Translations under genes and position numbers: made by a program
The notes under the pieces: generated by a model
Seen by the model: the letters and a program-made list of their open reading frames with translations, nothing else
Told to the model about the DNA's origin: nothing
Databases searched by the model: none
Source of the DNA: Candidatus Cloacimonadota bacterium
GTDB taxonomy: Bacteria > Cloacimonadota > Cloacimonadia > Cloacimonadales > Cloacimonadaceae
Assembly (NCBI GenBank): GCA_023230025.1
Contig: JALNYD010000067.1
Coordinates: 1 to 11,270 of the forward strand
Direction of reading: 5' to 3'
Length of the DNA stretch: 11,270 nucleotides
In this document: positions 1 through 8,900 of the stretch, piece after piece
How the letters are laid out: each line of letters begins with the position of its first letter
Position numbering within the stretch: position 1 is the stretch's first letter

Positions 1-2169
1 CAGGATTGGCGTCTGGATCCGGTGTTTTTGGAGGGGAAAGCCAGTGGGATCAGGCAGAGTTTTTTCACCAAACACAGACAAATCATCTTATCCTGTGCAA
101 TCTCCAGTATTCACAGCAGCAGCAATCTCAGCCGTAGCGATACTCCTGCTGGCTACATCCTGATCGCTCAGGCCTGGGATTACCGCTTTCTGGTGGATTT
201 GGCAAAATCCTTGAACTACGACATCCGGATCAGCTATACAGAGCCTACGCAAACGAATAGTCCCGGTCAATACAACACCAAGATTGTGCGCAGTATCACA
301 GGGGTTGATAATGAAATCCTGGCCTGGCTGGTGTTCTACAGCTCCAATCCGTATCTGGCAGAGCTGAGAAACCTGGGCAACATCATCATTTTTGGCACAA
401 TGGGTTTTATCCTGATCTTTCTGCTGATGCAGTTTTTCTTGATTCAGCAATGGATTACAACGCCCCTGGGTTTGATTTCACAAAGCCTGAAGAAAAATGA
501 TCCTCACATCATCCATGTGTTGAACGACAAAGGTAATGAATTTGCCGATGTAGCCCTTTTGATAGAACGCTTCTTTGCCCAGCAGGAGAAATTGATTCAA
601 GAAATTGAGGAGCGCAGCCGCACTGAAGCTCGCTTGAGAGAAATCGAAGAACAAACACGCAAAATACTGCTCACTTCGCCGGAATCCATTATCGTAACAG
701 ATCTTGATGGCTATATCATCAGCGTAAACGACGAAACACTGCGTCTTTTGAAGCAAAAAAGTGAGCAAGACATCCTGCAGGAGCAGCAGAAGATCAGCGA
801 TCTGGTTATTCCTTCTGAGCATAAGCATCTGAAACGAATGATGCAAGATCTCTTCAAAGGGCTATATGTGAAGAATCAGGAGCTGAGTTTTCAAACTAAA
901 GAAGGTGAGCGATTTGCTGCACTACTAAGCGCCTCTGTGATCATGGATGATTCGAACAATCCCACCAAACTGATATTCATTACCCGTGATCTTACAGACC
1001 TGAAGAACTTGGAGTTGCAGCTAAGGCAATCGCAGAAAATGGAATCAATCGGAACTTTGGCGGGAGGGATTGCGCATGATTTTAACAACATCATCACCAT
1101 CATTGCCGGATACATAGCACTCTCAGCAGGAAAGATTGATCATCACAACGAAGCTCAGGAGGATCTGGATGAAGCTTTAAAGGCTTGTCTGCGGGGTAAA
1201 AGCCTGATCGGGAAGATCCTTACCTTCAGCCGGCAAAGTGAACCAGATGTGGAAGAAGCAATCCTGGCCGATATTATCGAAGATACCCTGCCCATGATCC
1301 GTGCTATCATTCCTTCCAAAATCTCCATCGAAACTGATATCAGGAGCTACAGCTATACCCGGGTGGATAACACTGAAATGCAACAGGTTCTGCTGAACCT
1401 GGCAACAAACGCATTCCATGCCATGCGCCCGGATGGAGGAACCCTGTCTATCTGTCTGGAAGAGATTCCCGGGTTCGAGATCATTGGGATTGATTCCAAG
1501 GTTCAGCTCGAGAGCAATTATCTCCACCTGACTGTTACTGATACAGGCACAGGCATTGCTCCAGAATTGCTATCACGGATTTTTGATCCATATTTCAGCA
1601 CCAAGGCAACCGGAGAAGGAACCGGGCTGGGGCTTTCCATTGTTCATGGGATTGTTTCAGGATACCATGGATTTATCACTGTGCGAAGCATTCAGGGTGA
1701 AGGCACAGATTTCAGTATATATCTACCGGTTACAGAGCTTTTGAATCCTAATCCCCGGCAGAGTCGGAGCGAAGAATATCCTTTCCAGGAAGCCAATATT
1801 CTGATGGTGGATGATGAACCCGCTTTGGCAGAGATCTTTTTGCAAGCTCTCACAAATTCCGGATACCAAGTGCAATCCTACACGGATTCTACGAAAGCAT
1901 TACAAGCGTTTATGGAGAATCCTCAAGGCCTGGATCTGGTGATAGCCGACATCAATATGCCGATGATGGATGGTATCAAGCTGGCTACAGAGATTCTGGC
2001 AATCCGCACGTTACCCATCATTCTCTACACCGGATTTCTGGATGCAACTCTGCAGCGCAAGGCAGAGAGTGCCGGGGTATCTTTCATACTGAACAAACCG
2101 ATCATGCCAGATGAAATGATCAAAGCGGTTAAGAAAGCCTTGTATGTCTTTAGGGGAGACCAAGCTTGA
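1..2169 (+). CDS. Membrane hybrid sensor histidine kinase (CHASE4-like sensor, PAS, HisKA, HATPase, receiver), 5'-partial
   Basis: Sensor kinase that should autophosphorylate on His and pass the phosphate to its own C-terminal receiver. The frame is open to base 1. The GTG at 22 has no convincing ribosome binding site, and the first membrane helix expected before a periplasmic sensor is missing, so the true start lies upstream. Numbered from that GTG: a periplasmic-type segment resembling CHASE4 (about 1-115), one membrane helix (119-141), a HAMP-like linker and coiled coil (145-212), PAS (about 215-330), H-box with H352 in an HDFNN context (HPK4 type), N-box with N459/N463, G1 box at D507, G2 box near 532-538, then a receiver (about 594-710) with D597/D598, phospho-acceptor D643 and K692. 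All catalytic residues are present. No output domain follows the receiver, so a phosphotransfer partner elsewhere is needed. It converges on the M16 protease gene. The kinase call is firm; the CHASE4 assignment is tentative. Confidence 0.93.
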   Translation, partial: QDWRLDPVFLEGKASGIRQSFFTKHRQIILSCAISSIHSSSNLSRSDTPAGYILIAQAWDYRFLVDLAKSLNYDIRISYTEPTQTNSPGQYNTKIVRSITGVDNEILAWLVFYSSNPYLAELRNLGNIIIFGTMGFILIFLLMQFFLIQQWITTPLGLISQSLKKNDPHIIHVLNDKGNEFADVALLIERFFAQQEKLIQEIEERSRTEARLREIEEQTRKILLTSPESIIVTDLDGYIISVNDETLRLLKQKSEQDILQEQQKISDLVIPSEHKHLKRMMQDLFKGLYVKNQELSFQTKEGERFAALLSASVIMDDSNNPTKLIFITRDLTDLKNLELQLRQSQKMESIGTLAGGIAHDFNNIITIIAGYIALSAGKIDHHNEAQEDLDEALKACLRGKSLIGKILTFSRQSEPDVEEAILADIIEDTLPMIRAIIPSKISIETDIRSYSYTRVDNTEMQQVLLNLATNAFHAMRPDGGTLSICLEEIPGFEIIGIDSKVQLESNYLHLTVTDTGTGIAPELLSRIFDPYFSTKATGEGTGLGLSIVHGIVSGYHGFITVRSIQGEGTDFSIYLPVTELLNPNPRQSRSEEYPFQEANILMVDDEPALAEIFLQALTNSGYQVQSYTDSTKALQAFMENPQGLDLVIADINMPMMDGIKLATEILAIRTLPIILYTGFLDATLQRKAESAGVSFILNKPIMPDEMIKAVKKALYVFRGDQA

Positions 2170-2247
2170 CGATTGATGTTTTGCCTAGAGAACATTCTTC
2201 TGGATAAGGCTGGATTGTTTTCGTAGTGTGAGATGTTTCCAATTGCC

Positions 2248-2275
2248 AAAAAAAGGGTGTCTGCAATAGACACCC
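2248..2275 (-). terminator. Intrinsic terminator of the lipoprotein/M16 protease unit
   Basis: A perfect 8-bp stem (GGGTGTCT at 2255-2262 and AGACACCC at 2268-2275) with a 5-nt loop. Read on the minus strand it is followed at once by seven Ts (As at 2248-2254 on the plus strand). It lies 22 nt past the stop codon of the M16 protease gene. On the plus strand no T-run follows, so it looks one-directional and does not obviously terminate the convergent kinase gene. Confidence 0.9.
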
Positions 2276-2297
2276 CTGGCTTATGGTTCAAAACATT

Positions 2298-5117
2298 TTA
2301 TTCTTTGTTTAGTGCACTCTTCTCTGGCACCATGATCACGCTTAGCTTGGTGTTATCAAAGTTCAGATACTTCCTGGCAGCTTTGGTGATCGTTTTTTTG
2401 TCGATTCTGGCATAGCGATCCGGGTGATCCAGGAATGAATCCAGTTTGATATTGGCAGAAGCATTGGAAAGCATATTGTTCATCCAATAGCGATTCTGGT
2501 AGATGTTTTCTTCATAGCGCTTTTCCAAAACGGCCTTGCTGGATATCACATAGCGATCTTCAAAGGCACCAGCCTTAATACTGTCGATGGTGGCAAAGAT
2601 CGCTTCATTCAACTCGTCCACACGCTCTGGAGAGCAACTCATCCAAATGCTGATTGTATATTCCTGCTTGGGTTGATCAATGTATCCCTGCCAGGCCTGG
2701 ATGGCATACACTCCGCTCATATGTTCACGGATGTTTTCGCGCAGTTTTTCATTCAGCACCATCAACATCGCACTCATCTGGGTCTTGTTGTCATCATTGA
2801 GCTTGAATGAATCGGCAGTTACGTGTGCCACATAAGCGCTTTCACTACTGCCTTTGGCAAAACGTGATTCTTTGATCCCCCGAACAGTACGGATGCCTGC
2901 ATCAACGATTCTATCTTTACGTTTTTGTACAGGCAGATTGGCAAGATAGATGGCAGAGTATTCTTCCAGCAGCTTCTGGTCAAAATTGCCCACGAAGAAG
3001 AAGCTGAAATCGCCATAATTGCTAAAACGATCATTATACATGGCCTTCAGTGAGTTCAATTCCATGCTGTTTAGATTCTCAAGATCCATGGGCTGCATCA
3101 TCGGATGATTGTTGTATGTAAGGCTTTGCAGGGAATCAGAAAACACCTGTTCTGGGTTTGTCCCCTTGTTTTCCAGCCAGGGTTTCATCCGAGTAACAAA
3201 GGAATTGAGATCTTTTTGATCAAATCTGGCTTTGGTGCCTGTTTGATAGAGCAATTGGAATAGAGTCTCCAAATCCCTCGGAGAAGCCGAACCAGTAAAG
3301 CCTTCATTGTATGTTCCCACGTTCAGATACAGATTGGCAATCTTGCCTGCCATCATCCGGGTCAGACTGTTGCTGTCAAAATCTCCCACACCACCATCAT
3401 TCACAAAGCTGCCCAGAAGCTGGGCATGTTTTGCACTTTCGGCATCATATCGGGAAGAACCACCAGGGCTATAGGCCGAAAACAGGACTTCATCAGCCTT
3501 GAAATCGGTCTTTTTACTAAAGACCTTGATGCCATTTGAGAGAGTCCATTCCTGGATTCCGCTGGCTTTATGCAGCTTTCTGCGGGTGATTTTTCCTGGA
3601 CTGGGGATTTCTGCCATCAAAGGTTCTGTGATCTGTATATCCTCATAAGCCGGTATGTCAGAGGCAATAACTTCTGAGTGCACTCTCAAAAGCTGCTCCG
3701 GGCTGGGATGCACCATGCCTTCTTTATCGATGGACTGATAGGAGATAGTAAGGTTATCCTCAGTGATATAATCATCAACCAGAGCATTGATGTTTTGCAA
3801 TTGTACTCCGTCAATCAGTTGAGTGGCAAGCATAAGCACATGCTCTTCACTCATCGGTACGTCGCCATTCATCAGAGTATCAAAGAAATCCCACACCAGT
3901 GCTCGGGATTCCTTGGTGCTGCGTTGTTCAACATTGGCTTCCAATAAACGAAGGTAATTGATTTTTGCCCGTTCAAACTCGCTGGGTAAAAACCCATGCG
4001 TTCGGACACGTTCGGCCTCGGTGAGTAACACCTGCAGAGCCGAAAGGTTTTTACCCTCACCGGTGTACGCCGCCAAACTGGTTTGGGAAAGCCCCTTGAG
4101 CCTGCTTCCAGAACTGCCATAGGCAAAACTAAAGGGAGGATCCTCGGTTTTGGTGAGCTCTTCCAAGCGAGAGTTCAGCATGGTAAAAAACAAGCTTCTG
4201 TGCAGAGATTGATAGAAATCACCCACTGTTTGAAAACTGCCTGGTTCCACAGACCAATCTGCAGAGATGATTGAATATGGAAACTCTGCATCAGTTGCAA
4301 CTACCGCCCGGGGTTCTGGATGATCGGGAACGGTGAAAATCTCACGGGGACGGGGGTTTTCACTGGCCGGGATATTACCAAAATGTTCTTGCACCAGAGC
4401 CAGTGCATCCTCTTTGGGTAAATCCCCAATAACCAATACACTCTGCAGATCAGGACGATACCAGTCATTGTAAAAACGGACAATCTCGTCCCGTCCAAAA
4501 CTGGTCAACACATCGTGGGATCCGATGGGAGTGCGGTTGGCATAGCGGCTTCCGGCAAAGGTTACTTCAGACACTTTCTTGCTCACGCGTTCATTGGCTC
4601 CCTGTCCCATTCTCCATTCCTCGATAATCACTCCCCGCTCCCGCTCCAATTCTTCGGGTTCAAAAGCAACGCTATGAGCCATATCCGAAAGGATCAGAAA
4701 GCCCTTTTCCAGCTGTTCACGATTGTCGGTCGGGATCTTGAGTTGATACATTGTGAAGTCATAACTGGTCATGGCATTCAAGCCATTTGCAAAGCCCATC
4801 CCAATTGAGGCCAGATAGTCCACCACTTCGCTCTTCTCAAAGTGCTCGGTGCCATTGAAAGCCATGTGCTCTGTGAAGTGTGCCAGACCACGCTGGTCTT
4901 CATCTTCAAGGACACTTCCGGCATCAATATATAGCCTGAGTTCAGCGATGTTCTTGGGTTTGGCATTTTGTACTATGTAATACTTGATCCCGTTTTCCAA
5001 AGTACCATAAAGAACTTCTGGATCCATGGGAAGGGGTTGATCTGCCAGTTCTGGTGGCAATTGAGCATTTAGAAAACTGAATGCAATCAGTAATATGCAA
5101 AGCCAATAGACCTTCAT
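2298..5117 (-). CDS. Secreted M16 family zinc metalloprotease (PqqL/insulinase type)
   Basis: Exported zinc protease of the pitrilysin/insulinase superfamily, probably periplasmic or envelope-associated. The N-terminus is a short signal peptide (about 1-18, cleavage after LNA expected). The inverted zinc motif HxxEH is intact at H80, E83 and H84, and a glutamate-rich segment at 156-167 (E158/E160 and E166/E167) supplies the third zinc ligand. An M16 C-type domain follows (about 206-390, including a YRPD motif). A second M16-like half (about 518 onward) lacks HxxEH, as is normal for the clam-shell two-half enzymes. At 939 residues it matches PqqL-type two-half proteases. The start is set by AAGGAG (5124-5129) six bases before the ATG. 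It lies 24 nt after the lipoprotein gene, so the two are likely co-transcribed, and an intrinsic terminator follows. The family is certain; the substrate is unknown. Alternative names would be insulinase family protein or PqqL-like zinc protease. Confidence 0.95.
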   Translation of the reverse strand: MKVYWLCILLIAFSFLNAQLPPELADQPLPMDPEVLYGTLENGIKYYIVQNAKPKNIAELRLYIDAGSVLEDEDQRGLAHFTEHMAFNGTEHFEKSEVVDYLASIGMGFANGLNAMTSYDFTMYQLKIPTDNREQLEKGFLILSDMAHSVAFEPEELERERGVIIEEWRMGQGANERVSKKVSEVTFAGSRYANRTPIGSHDVLTSFGRDEIVRFYNDWYRPDLQSVLVIGDLPKEDALALVQEHFGNIPASENPRPREIFTVPDHPEPRAVVATDAEFPYSIISADWSVEPGSFQTVGDFYQSLHRSLFFTMLNSRLEELTKTEDPPFSFAYGSSGSRLKGLSQTSLAAYTGEGKNLSALQVLLTEAERVRTHGFLPSEFERAKINYLRLLEANVEQRSTKESRALVWDFFDTLMNGDVPMSEEHVLMLATQLIDGVQLQNINALVDDYITEDNLTISYQSIDKEGMVHPSPEQLLRVHSEVIASDIPAYEDIQITEPLMAEIPSPGKITRRKLHKASGIQEWTLSNGIKVFSKKTDFKADEVLFSAYSPGGSSRYDAESAKHAQLLGSFVNDGGVGDFDSNSLTRMMAGKIANLYLNVGTYNEGFTGSASPRDLETLFQLLYQTGTKARFDQKDLNSFVTRMKPWLENKGTNPEQVFSDSLQSLTYNNHPMMQPMDLENLNSMELNSLKAMYNDRFSNYGDFSFFFVGNFDQKLLEEYSAIYLANLPVQKRKDRIVDAGIRTVRGIKESRFAKGSSESAYVAHVTADSFKLNDDNKTQMSAMLMVLNEKLRENIREHMSGVYAIQAWQGYIDQPKQEYTISIWMSCSPERVDELNEAIFATIDSIKAGAFEDRYVISSKAVLEKRYEENIYQNRYWMNNMLSNASANIKLDSFLDHPDRYARIDKKTITKAARKYLNFDNTKLSVIMVPEKSALNKE

Positions 5118-5141
5118 ATCGATCTCCTTGATATTATTCGT

Positions 5142-5762
5142 TTAGGGATTTGGATTTATTGTGATCAGGAATTGCTGATCGTTGGCCAAAATTGTGTCAG
5201 GTCCACCGTAGTTCAGAGATTCCCCATTCTCCATCATTACCAAGACCCGGTAGTAAAAGCTGTTGGTGGGAGTGGCATAATCCACTCTGTGCCAGGCGCT
5301 GGAGCCGGAAGGGATGTTGGGGATTGTAGCAACGCGGTACTGATAGTTGTTTTTGTATTGCCAGATTTCCGCGAATGAGATAGCTGCTGAACGGTTGTTG
5401 ATAATCTTGATAGAAGCCCGGTTTGGGTCCATATAGGCATTCACAGTCTTACCAGCCTTGATGGTGACGGTTGTGGAATCGGTGAAGCCATTTTCAATAT
5501 CATCATACAGAGAATAGGTTTCGCCGTAACTTTTCACCTTGATTTGGCGTTTAACCTCTCCACTTAGAAAACTTTGGGTATCAGTATCAATATCATAGCT
5601 GCTTTGCGCTCCTGGATCTACACTTAGGGTATCGCCATCATTGATGGAAACCCAAACAGGAAAGGACGTACGATTGTGAACCACAAACTTTCCCCCCGAT
5701 TCGCATGCTCCCAAAACAAGCAACAGCATCATGACACTAGCAAATTTGCATATTGTTTTCAT
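5142..5762 (-). CDS. Predicted outer-membrane-type lipoprotein with two similar beta-rich halves
   Basis: I do not recognise the family. With the ATG at 5762 the product is 206 residues. It has a basic start (MKTICK), a hydrophobic core, and a lipobox ending L-G-A-C with lipidated Cys20. Residue +2 is Glu, not Asp, which is compatible with outer-membrane sorting under the enterobacterial rule, although that rule may not hold in this organism. The mature part is rich in Ser, Thr, Asn and short alternating hydrophobic stretches, suggesting beta-sandwich folds. Residues 25-114 and 116-206 look like two copies of one module: each opens with a hydrophobic strand ending in N-R-T/S and closes with a strand ending in D/N-P-N. 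No catalytic motif is seen. It is the first gene of a unit with the M16 protease, so it may be a partner, anchor or substrate of that enzyme; this is inference from position only. The choice of ATG over the GTG nine bases upstream rests on the ribosome binding site. Confidence 0.85.
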   Translation of the reverse strand: MKTICKFASVMMLLLVLGACESGGKFVVHNRTSFPVWVSINDGDTLSVDPGAQSSYDIDTDTQSFLSGEVKRQIKVKSYGETYSLYDDIENGFTDSTTVTIKAGKTVNAYMDPNRASIKIINNRSAAISFAEIWQYKNNYQYRVATIPNIPSGSSAWHRVDYATPTNSFYYRVLVMMENGESLNYGGPDTILANDQQFLITINPNP

Positions 5763-5768
5763 AACGGC

Positions 5769-5774
5769 CACCTC
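5769..5774 (-). promoter_or_regulatory. Ribosome binding site that decides the lipoprotein start
   Basis: On the minus strand GAGGTG lies six bases before the ATG at 5762. A possible GTG start at 5771 is embedded in this Shine-Dalgarno sequence, so it is unlikely to be the initiation codon. Confidence 0.7.
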
Positions 5775-5793
5775 ACTACTCTAATCTTTGTCA

Positions 5794-5820
5794 ATTAAGC
5801 AAATGGTATTCCAATGTCAA
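5794..5820 (-). promoter_or_regulatory. Candidate sigma70-type promoter for the lipoprotein/M16 unit
   Basis: A perfect -35 hexamer TTGACA (5815-5820, minus strand) is followed after 15 bases by CTTAAT (5794-5799), which matches four of six -10 consensus positions. The spacing is shorter than the optimal 17 bases. The site is 31 bases before the start codon, leaving a short leader with the ribosome binding site. A second TTGACA occurs just downstream but would push its -10 into the ribosome binding site. The consensus for this organism is unknown, so this is a reasonable guess and not proven. Confidence 0.4.
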
Positions 5821-5912
5821 GCAAAATCGCTCAGGCAATGAATCCCAGCGCTTTTTGGATAAAAGAGTAAGGAGCATAAAGTGGGTGGATTGATCTGTTG
5901 CAACGTCCTTAT

Positions 5913-5926
5913 CGGATAATTATCCG
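5913..5926. promoter_or_regulatory. Perfect 14-bp palindrome, possible operator
   Basis: CGGATAATTATCCG is a perfect inverted repeat with no spacer. The flanks add weaker symmetry (TAT on the left, GTA on the right). It lies in the gap between the cyclase gene and the lipoprotein gene, about 93 bases upstream of the candidate -35 box. The form fits a binding site for a dimeric regulator. It has no adjacent T-run and no loop, so it does not look like an intrinsic terminator. The binding protein is unknown. Confidence 0.4.
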
Positions 5927-5972
5927 GTATGCTTAGTCCTTGTGTTCAATCCATCAAAGGTTCATGCAGCAA

Positions 5973-5994
5973 ACCTGATGCCTACACATCAGGT
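5973..5994 (-). terminator. Hairpin enclosing the cyclase stop codon, weak terminator candidate
   Basis: A perfect 8-bp stem (ACCTGATG at 5973-5980 and CATCAGGT at 5987-5994) has a 6-nt loop. The loop contains the TAG stop codon of the cyclase gene (5982-5984). Read on the minus strand only three Ts follow the stem, so this is a poor classical intrinsic terminator. It could act as a weak terminator or protect the mRNA 3' end. No better terminator is visible before the lipoprotein promoter. Confidence 0.4.
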
Positions 5995-8900
5995 GAGTCC
6001 AGGATTTCATTGAGTTTCTCCCTGGTAAGATCGATAAATATCTGAGCCTGGCATTGTTCAAAAAGCTTCAAGGCCTGCTGAAGATTACTGATACTGGCAG
6101 CTTTATCCCCATTATCAAGGTAAATCATAGCCCGGTTGTAATATGCCCGGCCCATGCCATTCAGATCACCCACCTCTCCCAGGATGTCCATCTGTTGTTG
6201 GTACAGCTCAACAGCTTGTTCAATCCTACCGCGGCGAGAGGCTACATTGGCAAGATTGCCAATAGTATGTGCAATTCCCTCTTTGTCATTCAGCTCTTGC
6301 TGTACCAATAAATTAGCATTATATATCTCCTCAGCCTCATCCAATTCATCACTTTGGAAATGGATATCGCCCATGGCATCATAGCAGTAGGTTTTGCCAG
6401 AGAGGTCGCCAATGCTTTCTGAAAGCTCCAGCGATTCCTGCAGATATTTCAGCGCTTCATCAAACTGGTGGAGATAGTAATAAGCTTCCCCGATGTTATA
6501 GGTAGCTGCACTTTGATGAGTAGTGTTCCCGATTGATTCAGCGGTGTTTCGGCTTTTTTGATAGAGGATGATAGCGCCTTCGATATCTCCATCATTACGT
6601 AGCAAAGTGCCAAGATCCATAATAAGCTTGGCATATCCATTGCGATCCCCAAGCCGTTCACAGATACTCAGCGATAGCTCATAATATTTACGGGCAGTTG
6701 CATTATCCCCAGTGCGGGAAGCTGTAATCCCCAAACCGTTAAAGGCAATGCGCAGATGAATCTGATCTGAGCTCTTTTCAGCCAGGTTTCGCAGTTGTTG
6801 ATAGTAATCTGTAGCCTGGGCATATTCACTGCGGTTGAGGTGCATTTGAGCCATTGTGATTAGAAAATCACCTTTGAGTTTGAAGTCTGTGCTATCAGCC
6901 AGAGCTTGTTGCAAAATGGCAGCCTCGGTGTGAAACTCATCCATGCGGTTAAGGAAGTTCAAGGCATCCATATAGCGCAATCTGATGCTATTCTTGAAGG
7001 CTTCTGAATGAATTAGGGGGAGGGTTTTGGGGATCAATTCGATGCTTTCCTTATACATCCCCTTCAAGGTAAGGATACGTGCTTGCTGCAGATAGAAATC
7101 ATCATTGAGGTGTTGGGGGTATATCTGTTCTAATTCACATAGAAGTTTCCATGCCATATTGCCATCACCTTGATTAATCTCATTCTTGATCATTGCCAGC
7201 CTGATGTGATAGCATTGCAAGCTGTCCTGACAGAAGCTTAAAGCCTTCTCATAATAATAGTTACTTTCTGGATAAGCGGCCAGTCGGGCTGTCTTCTCTC
7301 CGGAAAGGATGGCATATTGCAGAGCTTTTTGGGGAGAATTGGCAAAAATGTAATGATTGGCAATCAGCTCCAGCCAGGGATGCAGGTTTGAGGCATATTT
7401 GTCCTCATAGAATTTGGCCATCTTCTCGTGTAATTCTTTCTTTTCTCCCAACAGGATGGTGCGATAGATGGCATCTCTCATCAAATGATTGTTGAATACA
7501 TATTCTATGCCAGGATTAAAGGTTTTCTGCCCGATAATGTGGCTTGTGCTGAGATCTTGGATGATCTCCTGATAATCACTGTTGATAGTGGCTTTGGATA
7601 CCATGTTCAGCTCTTCCAGGGCAAAGGCTTTACCAATAATTGAGGCTATCTTCAGCATTTTCTGGGCATCAGATTCCAGGTTTTCATATTCATTGATCAG
7701 CAGGTTCTCAATTGTATTGGAGATGATGCCCTCTTTTTCCAGACGCCGCAAATCGCTTTCGGCCAGGATGCTGTTTTCAACATCAATGTTATCCCGGATT
7801 ACTTTGGTCATTTCCACCATAAACAGAGGATTCCCCTTGGTCATCTTGTAGATCGAAGATATTGCATCCTCAGAGACAACAGGGATTTCGGCTTTGATGA
7901 TCGCAGTAGCAGGTTCAGGATCAAGGTTTTGCATAGCTATCTGATGGCGGGGGTTATCCAGCCCCATAGGGGTGATATAATCAAGAATTGCCCTGCTGCT
8001 GATGATTACCGCAGTATTTGCCTTGAGCAATCCGGACAGAGTGCGGGTGAAAACCTGTTGTGAACTGCTATCCATCCATTGGATGTCATCAATGAAGAGA
8101 ATGCGTTCTGATTGGAGCAGCAAGCTCACGATATCGCTTAATTGATTGTAGATTATCTCAAATTCGTTCTTATTCAGCTCAATATCAGAATCTCGCATGG
8201 CCATGAAGTATTGCTTCAGCAATTTGAGATCAAAATCCAGCTTTTGTTTGAGGCAAAAATCCTCCAGAAGGGCTAGATCCTGAATCAGATCAAAGACCAT
8301 CAGATGGCGGCTAAGGACACTGTTCAACCAGGAGCATTGCTTATTCTGATTGTATTCCTCCATCACATAGATGTCCATAGCGGTATCGGTGGTTTTGAAA
8401 GGAAGCATGATTTGATATGCCAGAAAGCTTTTGCCGGTGCCCGCCGGACCGGCAAGAATCACATATGGGGTCTTGCCTAGAGCAAGCTCATTCTGAATCT
8501 GGGCTATCTCTTGATTGTGGCAAACCATCATTTTGTCCGCATACTTACCGTGCATCGAATACCAGGAATCCGGCAATTCACCAATGATCTTATGAATGCG
8601 CAGCGGTTTCCGGATGCCTTTCACTGGAACTTCATCTACAAACACGGATTCAAAGCGACTGGTTACCTTGGAGAGGATATCCTCGGAAAAAGAGATTTCT
8701 CCCGCCCGAGAATTACTCATCAAACGGGCGGCAATATTGACAGCATTGCCAATGATGCCATATTCATAACGTGTACTTGCTCCCAGGATGCCGGCATAGA
8801 TGTTACTATAAGTAATCCCAATCTTGACTGCCAGGCTCTCAGAGGGGATGTTCCGGATGCGATAGGCGCAGGTGAATGCCCGTTCGATATCGTCAATATG

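Noticed and set aside
22..24. GTG as the true start of the plus-strand kinase.
   Set aside because: The frame is open upstream to base 1, no ribosome binding site is seen, and the first membrane helix expected before the periplasmic sensor is missing.
2233..2415. A 60-codon plus-strand frame ending in a hydrophobic stretch.
   Set aside because: It crosses the intrinsic terminator and the 3' end of the M16 protease gene; the hydrophobic run is the complement of the protease coding sequence.
5769..5771. GTG as an alternative start for the lipoprotein.
   Set aside because: It is part of the Shine-Dalgarno sequence that fits the ATG at 5762, and it adds only three residues before a typical signal peptide start.
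6027..6899. Repetitive DNA near the 3' end of the cyclase gene.
   Set aside because: The periodicity is in the protein (TPR repeats of about 40 residues); the DNA copies are diverged and do not form a nucleotide repeat array.
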